NCBI RefSeq assembly: GCF_036014215.1
Contig: NZ_CP107921.1
Location: 1,225,501 to 1,289,500 of the forward strand
Direction of reading: 5' to 3'
Origin: Streptomyces sp. NBC_00440
GTDB taxonomy: Bacteria; Actinomycetota; Actinomycetes; Streptomycetales; Streptomycetaceae
Length of the DNA stretch: 64,000 nucleotides
The position numbers and the translations under genes were made by a program. The notes beneath the pieces are model-generated. The model was given only the letters and a program-made list of their open reading frames with translations, was not told the origin of the DNA and did no database searches. Shown one piece after another: positions 13,009 to 20,788 of the stretch. The number at the start of each line of letters is the position of its first letter. Position 1 is the first letter of the stretch.

Positions 13009-13584
13009 TCAGCGGGCAGCTGTCTCCAGGCGCAGGCTCCAGCGCCCCGGCAGACCGGTCAGGGTCGCCGTGGAGAGCGGGGGCACGTCGACGTTCCAGT
13101 ACGTCGAGGGCGGCGCCTTGAGCGCGTAGACCAGGGCTGCCCGGACGACGGACGGTTCGGCGACCGCGACGATGGAGCCGTCGCACGGGGGCCGGGTCTC
13201 CAGCCAGTTCCCTATCCGCGAGATGAAGCCCATCAGCGACTCGCCGCCGTGCGGGGCGGAGCGCGGGTCGGAGAGCCAGACATCGACGGCGGCTGGTTCG
13301 CGCGCCGTCACCTCCGCCAGGGTGAGCCCGCGCCAGCGTCCCATGTCGCAGTCGCTCAGCGCGGGTTGGAGCAGCGGCGCGAACCCGAGCGCGTCGCCGG
13401 TGGCACGGCTGCGGGCGGTGGGCGAGCAGTAGCGCAGCTCGGCCGCGGCCAGCGGGACGAGGAAGCCCGCCGAGAGCTGCACCTCGTGCCAGCCGGCGTG
13501 GTCGAGAGGCCGGTCGTCGTCGAAGCGCTCGGCGAGCCTGGAGGAACTGCGTGCGGCGGCGACCAGCGTGACGCGAACGCTCAT
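13009..13584 (-). CDS. Histidine-phosphatase-fold protein lacking the RHG motif
   Basis: 191 residues, ATG at 13584. The overall pattern is that of the phosphoglycerate-mutase-like histidine phosphatases: a first strand MSVRVTLVAAARS, the LRYCSPTARSRATGDALGF block (normally SPLxRAxQTA), a DCDMGRWRGLTLAEV segment (normally E..G.W.G.t), PHGGESLMGFISRI, and a late strand GSIVAVAEPSVVRAAL. The catalytic RHG is replaced by AARS and the late VxHG histidine by AEPS, so phosphatase activity by the usual phosphohistidine route is unlikely. The fold assignment is from pattern; the function is unknown. Confidence 0.65.
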   Translation of the reverse strand: MSVRVTLVAAARSSSRLAERFDDDRPLDHAGWHEVQLSAGFLVPLAAAELRYCSPTARSRATGDALGFAPLLQPALSDCDMGRWRGLTLAEVTAREPAAVDVWLSDPRSAPHGGESLMGFISRIGNWLETRPPCDGSIVAVAEPSVVRAALVYALKAPPSTYWNVDVPPLSTATLTGLPGRWSLRLETAAR

Positions 13585-13763
13585 GGCCGCGATCGTGCGA
13601 CTGAAACCCCGACGGGTCAAGGGGCGGCGGCGAACCGGCGCACGGAAGCGGAAACCGGCGCGCCAGAACCGAACGAGGCAGGCCGGGGCCGACACCGGAC
13701 CGGGGCTCGCCGGAACAGAGCGGCACGTGACCGCGCGGGCGAGCGGGACCCGTCCGCGCCGCC

Positions 13764-15200
13764 TCAGCCGAGCGCCTCGTCGCACGCCCTACGCAACCGC
13801 CGTACCCCTTCGGCGATCTCGCCCTGCCCCGCCACCCCGGCGAAACTCAGCCGCAGGTGCGGGGCGGGCGGTTCGGCGGAGAAGTACGGGCGGCCCGGCG
13901 CGACGGCGACGCCCGCGCGGAGAGCCGCCGAGACCACCGCCGCCTCGTCCGTACCGTCGGGCAGCCGCAGCCAGAGGTGGTAGCCGCCGCTGGGGATGTA
14001 CGGCAGGTCCAGCTCGGGGAGACTGCTGCGGAGCGCGGCGGTGAGGGTGTTCCTGCGGTCCTTCAACTTCCCGGAAACGGAACGCAGATGGCGGTTCCAC
14101 GCGGGCGATCCGACCAGCTCGACGGTGGCCTCCTGGATCGGCCGCGGGACGAAGAAGCTGTCGACGACCTGGATCGAGCGCAGCCGTTCGAACACGGGAC
14201 CGCGAGCGGCCAGCACCCCCACCCGCAGGCTGGGCGAGGTCGCCTTGGTGAGCGAGCAGACATGGACGACCACCCCGTCGTGGTCATCGGTGGCCAGCGG
14301 TCTCGGCAGGGGTCCCGCGTCCTCGTGGACGAGCCTGCGGACGAAGTCGTCCTCGATGACGAACGCCCCCGCCTCCCGGGCGATGCGCAGCACCTCCGGG
14401 CGGCGGGCGTCGCTGAGGACGGCGCCGGTCGGGTTCTGGAAGAGCGGCTGGCAGACGAAGACCCGGGACCCGGTGGCGCGGAAAGCGTCGGCGAGCAGCC
14501 CGGGGCGCACGCCGTCGGGATCAACCGGCACCGGCACCGGCCGCAGCCCTGCCGCGCGGGCGACGGCCAGCATCCCCGGATAGGTCGGGGATTCGACGAG
14601 TACGGAGGCACCGGGCGGGGCGAGTGCACGCAGGGCGGTACTGAGGGCGCTCTGACCGCCCGCGGTGACCAGGACGTCGGCCGCGGTGACCGGTCCGCCG
14701 ATCCCCCGCGCGAACCACTCGCGCAGCTCGGGAATCCCGTCGACGGGGGGCCGCCCCCACGCGCCGGGCCTGCGGCCCGCCCTGGCGAGGGCGGCGGCCA
14801 TGGCCTGTTCCGGCTGGAGTGAGGCATGCAGATAGCCGCCGTTGAACTCGATGACGCCCGGCGGCGGGGCGGCGAGCGTGACCAGCACTCCGGAGGCGTC
14901 CACCGCCCGGGGCGCCGCGTCGGTGGCACCGTCGGCGCTGAGCGCGATCTCCTGCCAGGAGGTATCGCCGGGTGCGTGGGTGTCCTCGCTGGGCCGCGCC
15001 CGGAACGCTCCGGCGCCCGGGCGGGTCACGACGAGCCCCTCGGCGGCGAGCTGGGCGAGCGCCCTGGAAACGGTCACCGGGCTGACCCGATAGGACTCGA
15101 CCATGGCCCGGCTCGACGGCAGCTTTCCATCCACCGGATAGCGGTTCAGCTCCGCTTTCAGGGATTTCACCAATTCGGCCACACTGCTACGCTCGTACAT
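13764..15200 (-). CDS. MocR-type regulator (GntR HTH fused to PLP aminotransferase domain)
   Basis: 478 residues from the ATG at 15200. The N-terminal 70 residues are a GntR winged helix (LPSSRAMVESYRVSPVTVSR, ALAQLAAEGLVVTRPGAGAF). After a linker, a fold-I aminotransferase domain follows: LVTAGGQSALSTALRALAP, VFVCQPLFQNPTGAVLS (Asn contacting PLP), FVIEDDFVRRL (Asp) and SLTKATSPSLRVGVL (Schiff-base Lys). MocR proteins sense PLP or amino compounds and typically control a divergent gene, here the EamA exporter whose start codon overlaps this one. An ORF reading on to 15761 runs antisense through that exporter and is rejected. Confidence 0.88.
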   Translation of the reverse strand: MYERSSVAELVKSLKAELNRYPVDGKLPSSRAMVESYRVSPVTVSRALAQLAAEGLVVTRPGAGAFRARPSEDTHAPGDTSWQEIALSADGATDAAPRAVDASGVLVTLAAPPPGVIEFNGGYLHASLQPEQAMAAALARAGRRPGAWGRPPVDGIPELREWFARGIGGPVTAADVLVTAGGQSALSTALRALAPPGASVLVESPTYPGMLAVARAAGLRPVPVPVDPDGVRPGLLADAFRATGSRVFVCQPLFQNPTGAVLSDARRPEVLRIAREAGAFVIEDDFVRRLVHEDAGPLPRPLATDDHDGVVVHVCSLTKATSPSLRVGVLAARGPVFERLRSIQVVDSFFVPRPIQEATVELVGSPAWNRHLRSVSGKLKDRRNTLTAALRSSLPELDLPYIPSGGYHLWLRLPDGTDEAAVVSAALRAGVAVAPGRPYFSAEPPAPHLRLSFAGVAGQGEIAEGVRRLRRACDEALG

Positions 15201-15220
15201 GACAGCACAGAATAGCGCTA
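15166..15220. promoter_or_regulatory. Divergent promoter region of mocR and EamA genes with overlapping start codons
   Basis: The ATG of EamA (15199-15201) and of mocR (15200-15198 on the minus strand) overlap in the palindrome CATG. On the plus strand TACGCT (15188-15193, TAnnnT) lies five bases before the ATG, with TTCACC 16 bases further up. On the minus strand TATTCT lies eight bases before the mocR ATG. Neither gene has room for a ribosome-binding site, so leaderless transcripts are likely. Confidence 0.55.
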
Positions 15221-16176
15221 CCGACGATCCATCGATAGCAGTCGCCGACAGCAGAGGTGACGGTGCCGCAGGCGGGACCGCAGTTGCCCGAGCGGCCCGA
15301 CCGGGCGGGACCCCTACGGGCCGCAACGGCACCCTCCTCGCCGGGCTCGGGGTCGTCGCTTTCTCACTGACGTTCCCCGCGACCGCCTGGGGCCTTGAGG
15401 GCTTCGGGCCCTGGTCGCTCGTCTCCGTACGCTGCGTGCTCGCCGCCCTGCTGGCGGGCGGCGCCCTGCTGGCCCTGCGGGCCCCCGTCCCCGAACGTCG
15501 CCACTGGGCCGGTATCGCCGTGGTGGCCGCCGGGGTGGTCCTGGGCTTCCCGCTGCTCACCACGCTCGCCCTGCAGACGTCCACGACCTCGCACGCCGCC
15601 GTGGTGGTGGGACTGCTGCCGCTCACCACGGCTGCCTTCTCGGCCCTGCGGACCGGTTCGCGGCCGTCCCGCGCCTTCTGGGCCGCCGCTCTGGCCGGGG
15701 CGGCCGTGGTGATCGCGTTCACCGTGCAGCAGTCCGGCGGCGCCGTGTCCACGGGTGACATGTATCTCTTCGGTGCTCTGCTGATCTGCGCCGCCGGCTA
15801 CACCGAGGGCGGACGGCTGGCCCGCGAGATGCCCGGCTGGCGGGTGATCGGCTGGGCGCTGGTCCTCTGCCTGCCGCTCGCCGTGCCGGCCGCCGCCGTG
15901 GCGCTGGCTCTCGAACCCGTACACCTCACCGGCCACAGCATCGCCGGGGTGCTCTGGGTGGCTGCGGGTTCCCAGTTCCTGGGGCTGGTGGTCTGGTACC
16001 GCGGCATGGCGGAGATCGGCGTGGCCAGGGCCAGTCAGCTCCAGCTCGCACAGCCGCTGCTGACCCTGGTCTGGTCCGTCGCACTGCTGGGTGAGCACCT
16101 TCCGGTGGCCGCTCCGATCGCCGCCGTCGCGGTCCTCGTCTGCATCGCGGTCACTCAGCGTTCCAGGACGAGATAG
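15199..16176 (+). CDS. EamA/DMT-family transporter
   Basis: 325 residues. After a cytoplasmic lead of about 45 residues rich in Gly, Ala and Arg, hydrophobic segments follow in two halves, as expected for the ten-helix EamA duplication: GTLLAGLGVVAFSLTFPATA, VRCVLAALLAGGALLAL, WAGIAVVAAGVVLGFPLL and SHAAVVVGLLPLTTAAFSAL, then AALAGAAVVIAF and GWALVLCLPLAVPAAAVALA in the second half. EamA proteins export metabolites such as amino acids. The divergent MocR regulator suggests an amino-compound substrate; this is inference. Confidence 0.85.
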   Translation: MTAQNSATDDPSIAVADSRGDGAAGGTAVARAARPGGTPTGRNGTLLAGLGVVAFSLTFPATAWGLEGFGPWSLVSVRCVLAALLAGGALLALRAPVPERRHWAGIAVVAAGVVLGFPLLTTLALQTSTTSHAAVVVGLLPLTTAAFSALRTGSRPSRAFWAAALAGAAVVIAFTVQQSGGAVSTGDMYLFGALLICAAGYTEGGRLAREMPGWRVIGWALVLCLPLAVPAAAVALALEPVHLTGHSIAGVLWVAAGSQFLGLVVWYRGMAEIGVARASQLQLAQPLLTLVWSVALLGEHLPVAAPIAAVAVLVCIAVTQRSRTR

Positions 16177-16318
16177 GCGGAAAAGTCATGATTTGCGCAG
16201 TGAGCGGTGGTTAACCCGGCGCCCCGGCCACCCGCAGGTCGGGGGTAACGTCTGAGGGCCGGGCGGGCGCCGGAACCATACGGGGTACTCGCCCGCGACG
16301 ATCTGCGAAAGGCTGGAT

Positions 16319-17179
16319 GTGACCGACATCGAACGCGTCGGAGTGGTGGGCTGTGGCCAGATGGGCGCGGGGATCGCAGAGGTCTGTGCCCGCAGCGGCC
16401 TTGAGGTGATGGTCGCCGAGACCACCGGCGAGGCTCTGGAAATCGGCCGCACCAGGCTCCACAACTCCCTCTCGAAGGCCGCAGAGCGCGGCAAGATCAC
16501 CGAGGAGGAGCGCGACGCGACGCTCGGCCGGCTGAGCTTCACGACCGACCTCGGGGAGTTCGCCGACCGCGACCTCGTCATCGAGGCCGTCGTGGAGAAC
16601 GAGCAGGTGAAGACGGAGATCTTCCAGGTGCTCGACCAGGTGGTGACCCGGCCGGACGCGATCCTCGCCTCCAACACCTCCTCGATCCCGCTGGTGAAGC
16701 TGGCCGTCGCGACCTCCCGGCCCGACCAGGTCATGGGCATCCACTTCTTCAACCCCGCGCCCGTGCAGCAGCTCGTCGAACTGATCCCGGCGCTGACCAC
16801 GTCCGAGGAGACGGTCAAGCGCTCCGAGGCGCTGGTCCAGGACATACTCGGCAAGCACGCGATCCGTGCGCAGGACCGCTCGGGCTTCGTGGTGAACGCC
16901 CTGCTCATCCCGTATCTGCTCTCCGCGATCCGGATGTTCGAGTCCGGCATCGCGAGCCGCGAGGACATCGACAACGGCATGGAGATGGGCTGCGCCCACC
17001 CGATGGGCCCGCTGAAGCTCGCCGACCTGATCGGCCTCGACACCGTCGCGTCCGTCGCCGACTCGATGTACGCCGAGTTCAAGGAGCCGCTGTACGCCGC
17101 TCCCCCGCTGCTGCAGCGCATGGTCGACGCGGGACGGCTCGGCCGTAAGACCGGCTCGGGCTTCTACCCGTACAACTGA
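16319..17179 (+). CDS. 3-hydroxybutyryl-CoA (3-hydroxyacyl-CoA) dehydrogenase
   Basis: 286 residues, GTG start. It oxidises or reduces 3-hydroxyacyl-CoA with NAD(P) in the cytoplasm. The N-terminal Rossmann motif is VGVVGCGQMGAGIAEVCA; DLVIEAVVENEQVK and LASNTSSIPLVKLA are family blocks; the catalytic His and Glu lie in MGIHFFNPAPVQQLVELI; and the C-terminal domain starts GFVVNALLIPYL. The length is that of the monofunctional enzyme used in butyryl-CoA and ethylmalonyl-CoA supply for polyketides. It stands alone and is closed by a strong terminator. Confidence 0.93.
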   Translation: MTDIERVGVVGCGQMGAGIAEVCARSGLEVMVAETTGEALEIGRTRLHNSLSKAAERGKITEEERDATLGRLSFTTDLGEFADRDLVIEAVVENEQVKTEIFQVLDQVVTRPDAILASNTSSIPLVKLAVATSRPDQVMGIHFFNPAPVQQLVELIPALTTSEETVKRSEALVQDILGKHAIRAQDRSGFVVNALLIPYLLSAIRMFESGIASREDIDNGMEMGCAHPMGPLKLADLIGLDTVASVADSMYAEFKEPLYAAPPLLQRMVDAGRLGRKTGSGFYPYN

Positions 17180-17205
17180 GCTGTACGTACGGACGGACCC
17201 GGCGC

Positions 17206-17239
17206 GGTGTGCGGGGCGGTACGCACCGCCCCGCACACC
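17206..17239. terminator. Bidirectional terminator hairpin
   Basis: A perfect 15-bp stem, GGTGTGCGGGGCGGT (17206-17220) and its complement (17225-17239), with loop ACGC, between the convergent dehydrogenase and NUDIX genes. Confidence 0.88.
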
Positions 17240-17276
17240 CCCGCCGCCGCCAGGCCCCCGTCGCCGTCAAGTCCGG

Positions 17277-17807
17277 CTAGCCGAGCCGCAGATGGTGCAG
17301 CATCAGCAGCGCCGCCGCCATGTTGGACGCCGGGACCTCGCCGCGCGCGATCATGTCAGGCACCAGCTTCAGCGGCACCCACTCACGGCGCGAGGACTCG
17401 AACGCGTCCTGTGGACCGCCGGTCCGGGTTCCCTGCTCCGACCAGTACAGATGGTGCCGGGCGTCGGAGAGGCCGTTGGACGGTTCGACGCTGAGCAGAT
17501 GGCGCAGCGGACCCGGCCGCCACCCCGTCTCCTCCTCCATCTCGCGGGCCGCTGCCGCCTCGGCCGTCTCGCCGTCCTCGACCACCCCCGCTGCCAGCTC
17601 CCAGCCCCAGCTGTCCGTGATGAACCGGTGGCGCCAGAGCAGCAGCACCTCGTTCGCCCCGTTGACGACGGTCGCCGCCGCGACGGCCCGCTGCCGGATC
17701 ACATAGTGGTCGAGCCGGGTGCCGTCCGGGAGCGCGACATCCGCCAGATTGACCTGGAACCAGCGGTTCTTGTACACATTTCGTTCGCTTAAGTTCGTCC
17801 ACTGCAC
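17277..17807 (-). CDS. NUDIX hydrolase (ADP-ribose pyrophosphatase-like) with an early TTA codon
   Basis: 176 residues from the GTG at 17807 (a TTG at 17828 is the alternative). The Nudix box is complete: GVVEDGETAEAAAAREMEEE followed by TGW, in the GX5EX7REUXEEXGU pattern that binds Mg and the diphosphate. Strands around VRIRQRAVAAATVV-like and LLLWRHRFITDSWGWELAAG match ADP-ribose/ADP-sugar pyrophosphatases. Codon 6 is TTA (17790-17792), in an AT-rich start region; in Streptomyces TTA needs the bldA tRNA. It follows the TPR regulator by 51 bases on the same strand and is probably co-transcribed. Confidence 0.88.
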   Translation of the reverse strand: MQWTNLSERNVYKNRWFQVNLADVALPDGTRLDHYVIRQRAVAAATVVNGANEVLLLWRHRFITDSWGWELAAGVVEDGETAEAAAAREMEEETGWRPGPLRHLLSVEPSNGLSDARHHLYWSEQGTRTGGPQDAFESSRREWVPLKLVPDMIARGEVPASNMAAALLMLHHLRLG

Positions 17808-17858
17808 AGTCCTGCCACCTTCCGACAAGTCGATGGCAATATGGCAGCAGGAGCACGC

Positions 17859-19199
17859 TCACAGGGGAACGCGCAGCGCTCCCTCGATCAGAGCGGCGGC
17901 CTCATCGGCCCCGCCGAACCGGGTCTCGCGCAGATCGTCGCGCACATCGCGGAGCCGGTCCCGGAGCCTGCGCGACTCCATCCCCCGTGCCTGGACGGCC
18001 ATTTCGACCGCGGTGGCCACGCCGCGGTCGGCGTCCCCCTGCCGCAGTTCGATCCGGGCGAGCATCGCCAGCCGGTGGACCCGGCCACGGTCGTGCGCGG
18101 GGGCCGCGGCGGCGGCGACCGCCTGGGCCCTGGCGGCCGGCAGATCACCCAGCCTGAGCAGCGCCTCCGCCACCTGCACATTGACGAGCCCGGGCTGCAC
18201 ATAGCCGGTCTCGTCCGGTTCGGCACCCGGCCTGATCCGTCCGGCGGCCTCCTCCGCCCGTCCGATGCAGGCCAGCGCGCTGCCGGCGTCGCCGAGATAG
18301 GCGTACGCCTTCCCCTGCATCGCGTGCAGATCGCTGCCCAGCGCCGGAGTGAGCTCGCGGCCCGCTGTCCGCAGCGCCGCCTCGGCGAAGGCGACGGCCT
18401 GCCGGTACTCCCGCATGAAGAGCGCCTGGTTGACCAGGAGCGCGACGACATACGCGCCGAGCGCGCGGTCCCCGCTCGCCTTGGCCAGCCGCAGCGCCTG
18501 GTGGAAGTAGCGCTGGGCCAGGCCCTGTTCATCGGAGTCATAGGCGCAGATCCCGGCGATGGCCACCAGTCCGCCGGTGGCACGGAGGAGTTCGCGTCCG
18601 GTGGCGTCGCTGTAGGAGCCGCGCAGCAGCGGCGCCGTCCCGGTGTTGAGGAATCCGACGATCCGGGCGCGGGTCGCGACACCGCCCGCCTTCCGGTACA
18701 TCTGCTCGTAGTGCGTCCGGGCCGCGCGGAGCGTGCCGGTGTCGGCGTGGCCGACCCGGCAACTGCCGCTGCGTGAGACGTCGTTGTCCTCGGGCGGGTT
18801 CTCCCACTCCCAGACCGGCAGCACGGCCGGGGTCCCGGTCACCGGGGCCGCGCCCCGCAGATGCGGTCGCTGCTGTGCGTCGGAGCGCCAGAGCGCAGCC
18901 GCCCGCTCCACGAACCCGCAGAGCGCGGTGGTGTGCACCGGCGCGGGTGCGCCCGGTACGCCGAGGCCGATGTCGTCCAGCGTGACCGTACGGCGCAGCC
19001 GGGCGCCCAGGACCTCGCAGAGCAGGTCGGGCACCTGGCCGCGCGGCCGCTGGCCCTTCAGCCAGCGGGCCACGGCGGTGTGTTCGTACCGCAGGGCCAG
19101 TCCGCGGGTCCGGCCCGCCCTGTTGACCCGGACGGCGAGGCCCGCATGGGACATCCCGGCCTCGTCGAGCAGGGCGTCGAGCTGGGTGTTGGGCAGCAT
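17859..19199 (-). CDS. Helix-turn-helix/TPR regulator, NsdA-like family
   Basis: 446 residues. The N-terminus (LDALLDEAGMSHAGLAVRVN to TAVARWLKGQRPRGQVPDLL) is the divergent Xre-like helix-turn-helix found in many Streptomyces regulators. The remaining residues are Ala-rich helical pairs resembling TPR repeats ([74 protein letters not shown]). NsdA, a negative regulator of differentiation, has this layout, but so do many paralogues. The linked NUDIX gene with its TTA codon fits a developmental role by inference only. Confidence 0.72.
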   Translation of the reverse strand: MLPNTQLDALLDEAGMSHAGLAVRVNRAGRTRGLALRYEHTAVARWLKGQRPRGQVPDLLCEVLGARLRRTVTLDDIGLGVPGAPAPVHTTALCGFVERAAALWRSDAQQRPHLRGAAPVTGTPAVLPVWEWENPPEDNDVSRSGSCRVGHADTGTLRAARTHYEQMYRKAGGVATRARIVGFLNTGTAPLLRGSYSDATGRELLRATGGLVAIAGICAYDSDEQGLAQRYFHQALRLAKASGDRALGAYVVALLVNQALFMREYRQAVAFAEAALRTAGRELTPALGSDLHAMQGKAYAYLGDAGSALACIGRAEEAAGRIRPGAEPDETGYVQPGLVNVQVAEALLRLGDLPAARAQAVAAAAAPAHDRGRVHRLAMLARIELRQGDADRGVATAVEMAVQARGMESRRLRDRLRDVRDDLRETRFGGADEAAALIEGALRVPL

Positions 19200-19549
19200 G
19201 GGGCCCTCCGTGGCCGGGTGCGGGACAGCGTAGTGGAGCGCGGTTCACACGGGGTGTGAACGGAACGCCCGGACCAGGGGCCCGAGTCCCTTCCTCCGGG
19301 AGAGCCCGGGCGATTGACTGAACTGCCTCCCAGGAGGCGGCCGGGCCGTCGGCTCCCCCTCGTACAGTGCGACGGCCCGCTCCCGGCGCCACCCGCCCTG
19401 CCGGAACTGCCCGGCGCTCCGCGACAGGACGGGTGGCGCACGCCGCGCCGCACTCGCACACGGCGCAGCCCCGATCCATGCCCCCTCACACCGCAGCGCC
19501 GCGCGCTCCACACGGCCCGCAGCCCCGCATACGGCGCCACATGCCCGCC
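19200..19549. other. Intergenic gap without a recognised gene
   Basis: 350 bases between the start of the TPR regulator gene and the 3' end of the PP2C gene, both on the minus strand. Open frames here have no recognisable domain and no ribosome-binding site. The region presumably holds the promoter of the TPR regulator, but I see no convincing -35/-10 pair, operator or strong hairpin. Confidence 0.6.
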
Positions 19550-20605
19550 TCAGAGGGCTGACCGTGCGGTACGGACCGGGTCCGGCCTGCCGAGCGTCCT
19601 GCGGCGGTCGTTGCGCAGGACGAGCAGCGCCACGTCGTCGGTGATACGGCCGCCGGTGTGCCGCAGCAGCGCCCCGTGCACCCGCTGGATCACCCGCGCA
19701 GGTGCGGGAACGCCGTCCGCGGCCGCTTCGGACAGCGCTTCCTCCAGACGGAAGAACCGGCCTGCCGGGTCCCGTGCGTCGGTCGCCCCGTCGGTGTGCA
19801 GGAGCAGCGCGTCACCGGGCAGCAGCCGGCCGCACCGGTCCGCCTCGACGGCGGCGGGCAGCGGGAACGTCCCCAGCGGGGGCAGCGGATCGCCCCCGCA
19901 GAGCGGTCCGGCCGGCTTCCCCAGCCGGTAGGGCCACGGATGCCCGCAGTTGACCGCGGTCATCCCGCCCTCGCCGTCGATCTGCAGGAGCAGTACGGTC
20001 ACGAACTCCTCGGCCGGCGGATGGCCCGGCGCGGCCCCGCCCGCCGCCGGGTGCTCCTGCCGGGACCGCTCCCGCAGATGCCGTTCCAGCGCGCGTTCCA
20101 GTCTCCGTGCCACGCCGGGCAGCCCCGGCTCGTCGTGCGCGGCCTCCCGGAAGCTGCCGAGCACGGCGGCCACCGCGCCGATGGCCGCCAGCCCGTGACC
20201 GCGCACGTCACCGATCACCAACCGCACCCCGTGCACCGTGGCCAGCGCCTCGTAGAGATCCCCGCCGACCATCGCACCCCCGGAGGCGGAGAGCTGGCCG
20301 GCGGCGACGGCGAGACCGTCGATCCGCGCGGGCAGCGGCCTGAGCAGCACCCGCTGGGTGGCGTACGCGACGGCGCGCACCTGCCTCAACTCCCGTACCG
20401 GGCCCAGCCGGACACCCGCGATGACATAGCCCGCCAGCGAGAGCAGCGCGGCGCTGAAGGCCAGCCGGACGGTGATGCTGTCGTCGCCGGCCGGCGAGCC
20501 GGCCAGCTCCCAGCCGACCACGACGGCCAGCCCGAGCGCGGGGAGGCCGAAGACGACCCCGCCCCGCCATCCCCTGGTACGGATCACGGCCCTGGTACGG
20601 ATCAT
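19550..20605 (-). CDS. Membrane PP2C/SpoIIE-type serine phosphatase
   Basis: 351 residues from the ATG at 20605 (the longer ORF start at 20755 adds 50 low-complexity residues). Two N-terminal membrane helices, VVFGLPALGLAVVVGWELAG and LAFSAALLSLAGYVIAGV, are followed by a cytoplasmic SpoIIE/RsbU-like domain: MVGGDLYEALAT and LVIGDVRGHGLAAIGA (metal-binding Asp residues), VNCGHPWPYRL, LLLHTDGATDARDPAGRFF and TDDVALLVLRND. Such phosphatases act on anti-sigma antagonists in sigma-B-like partner-switching systems, of which Streptomyces has many. No partner gene is adjacent. Confidence 0.88.
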   Translation of the reverse strand: MIRTRAVIRTRGWRGGVVFGLPALGLAVVVGWELAGSPAGDDSITVRLAFSAALLSLAGYVIAGVRLGPVRELRQVRAVAYATQRVLLRPLPARIDGLAVAAGQLSASGGAMVGGDLYEALATVHGVRLVIGDVRGHGLAAIGAVAAVLGSFREAAHDEPGLPGVARRLERALERHLRERSRQEHPAAGGAAPGHPPAEEFVTVLLLQIDGEGGMTAVNCGHPWPYRLGKPAGPLCGGDPLPPLGTFPLPAAVEADRCGRLLPGDALLLHTDGATDARDPAGRFFRLEEALSEAAADGVPAPARVIQRVHGALLRHTGGRITDDVALLVLRNDRRRTLGRPDPVRTARSAL

Positions 20606-20727
20606 GCCGCCGGCCCCCTCGACTTGAGACCGTCCGGCAGTCGGGGGCGGCCTATGATCGGGCGGATCGATTCTGTCGGCGGTGCGTACCCGTTGGCGTA
20701 CATCAGGGCGCTTCTCACCCGAACGAG

Positions 20728-20763
20728 TGAGGGGCGCGCCCGGAGATCCGGACACGCCCCTCA
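20728..20763. terminator. Terminator hairpin after pheT
   Basis: TGAGGGGCG (20728-20736) pairs with CGCCCCTCA (20755-20763), with a further CCGG/CCGG pairing inside. It lies 26 bases past the pheT stop on the minus strand. Confidence 0.7.
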
Positions 20764-20788
20764 GTGGTTCCCGTACGCGGAACGGCGG

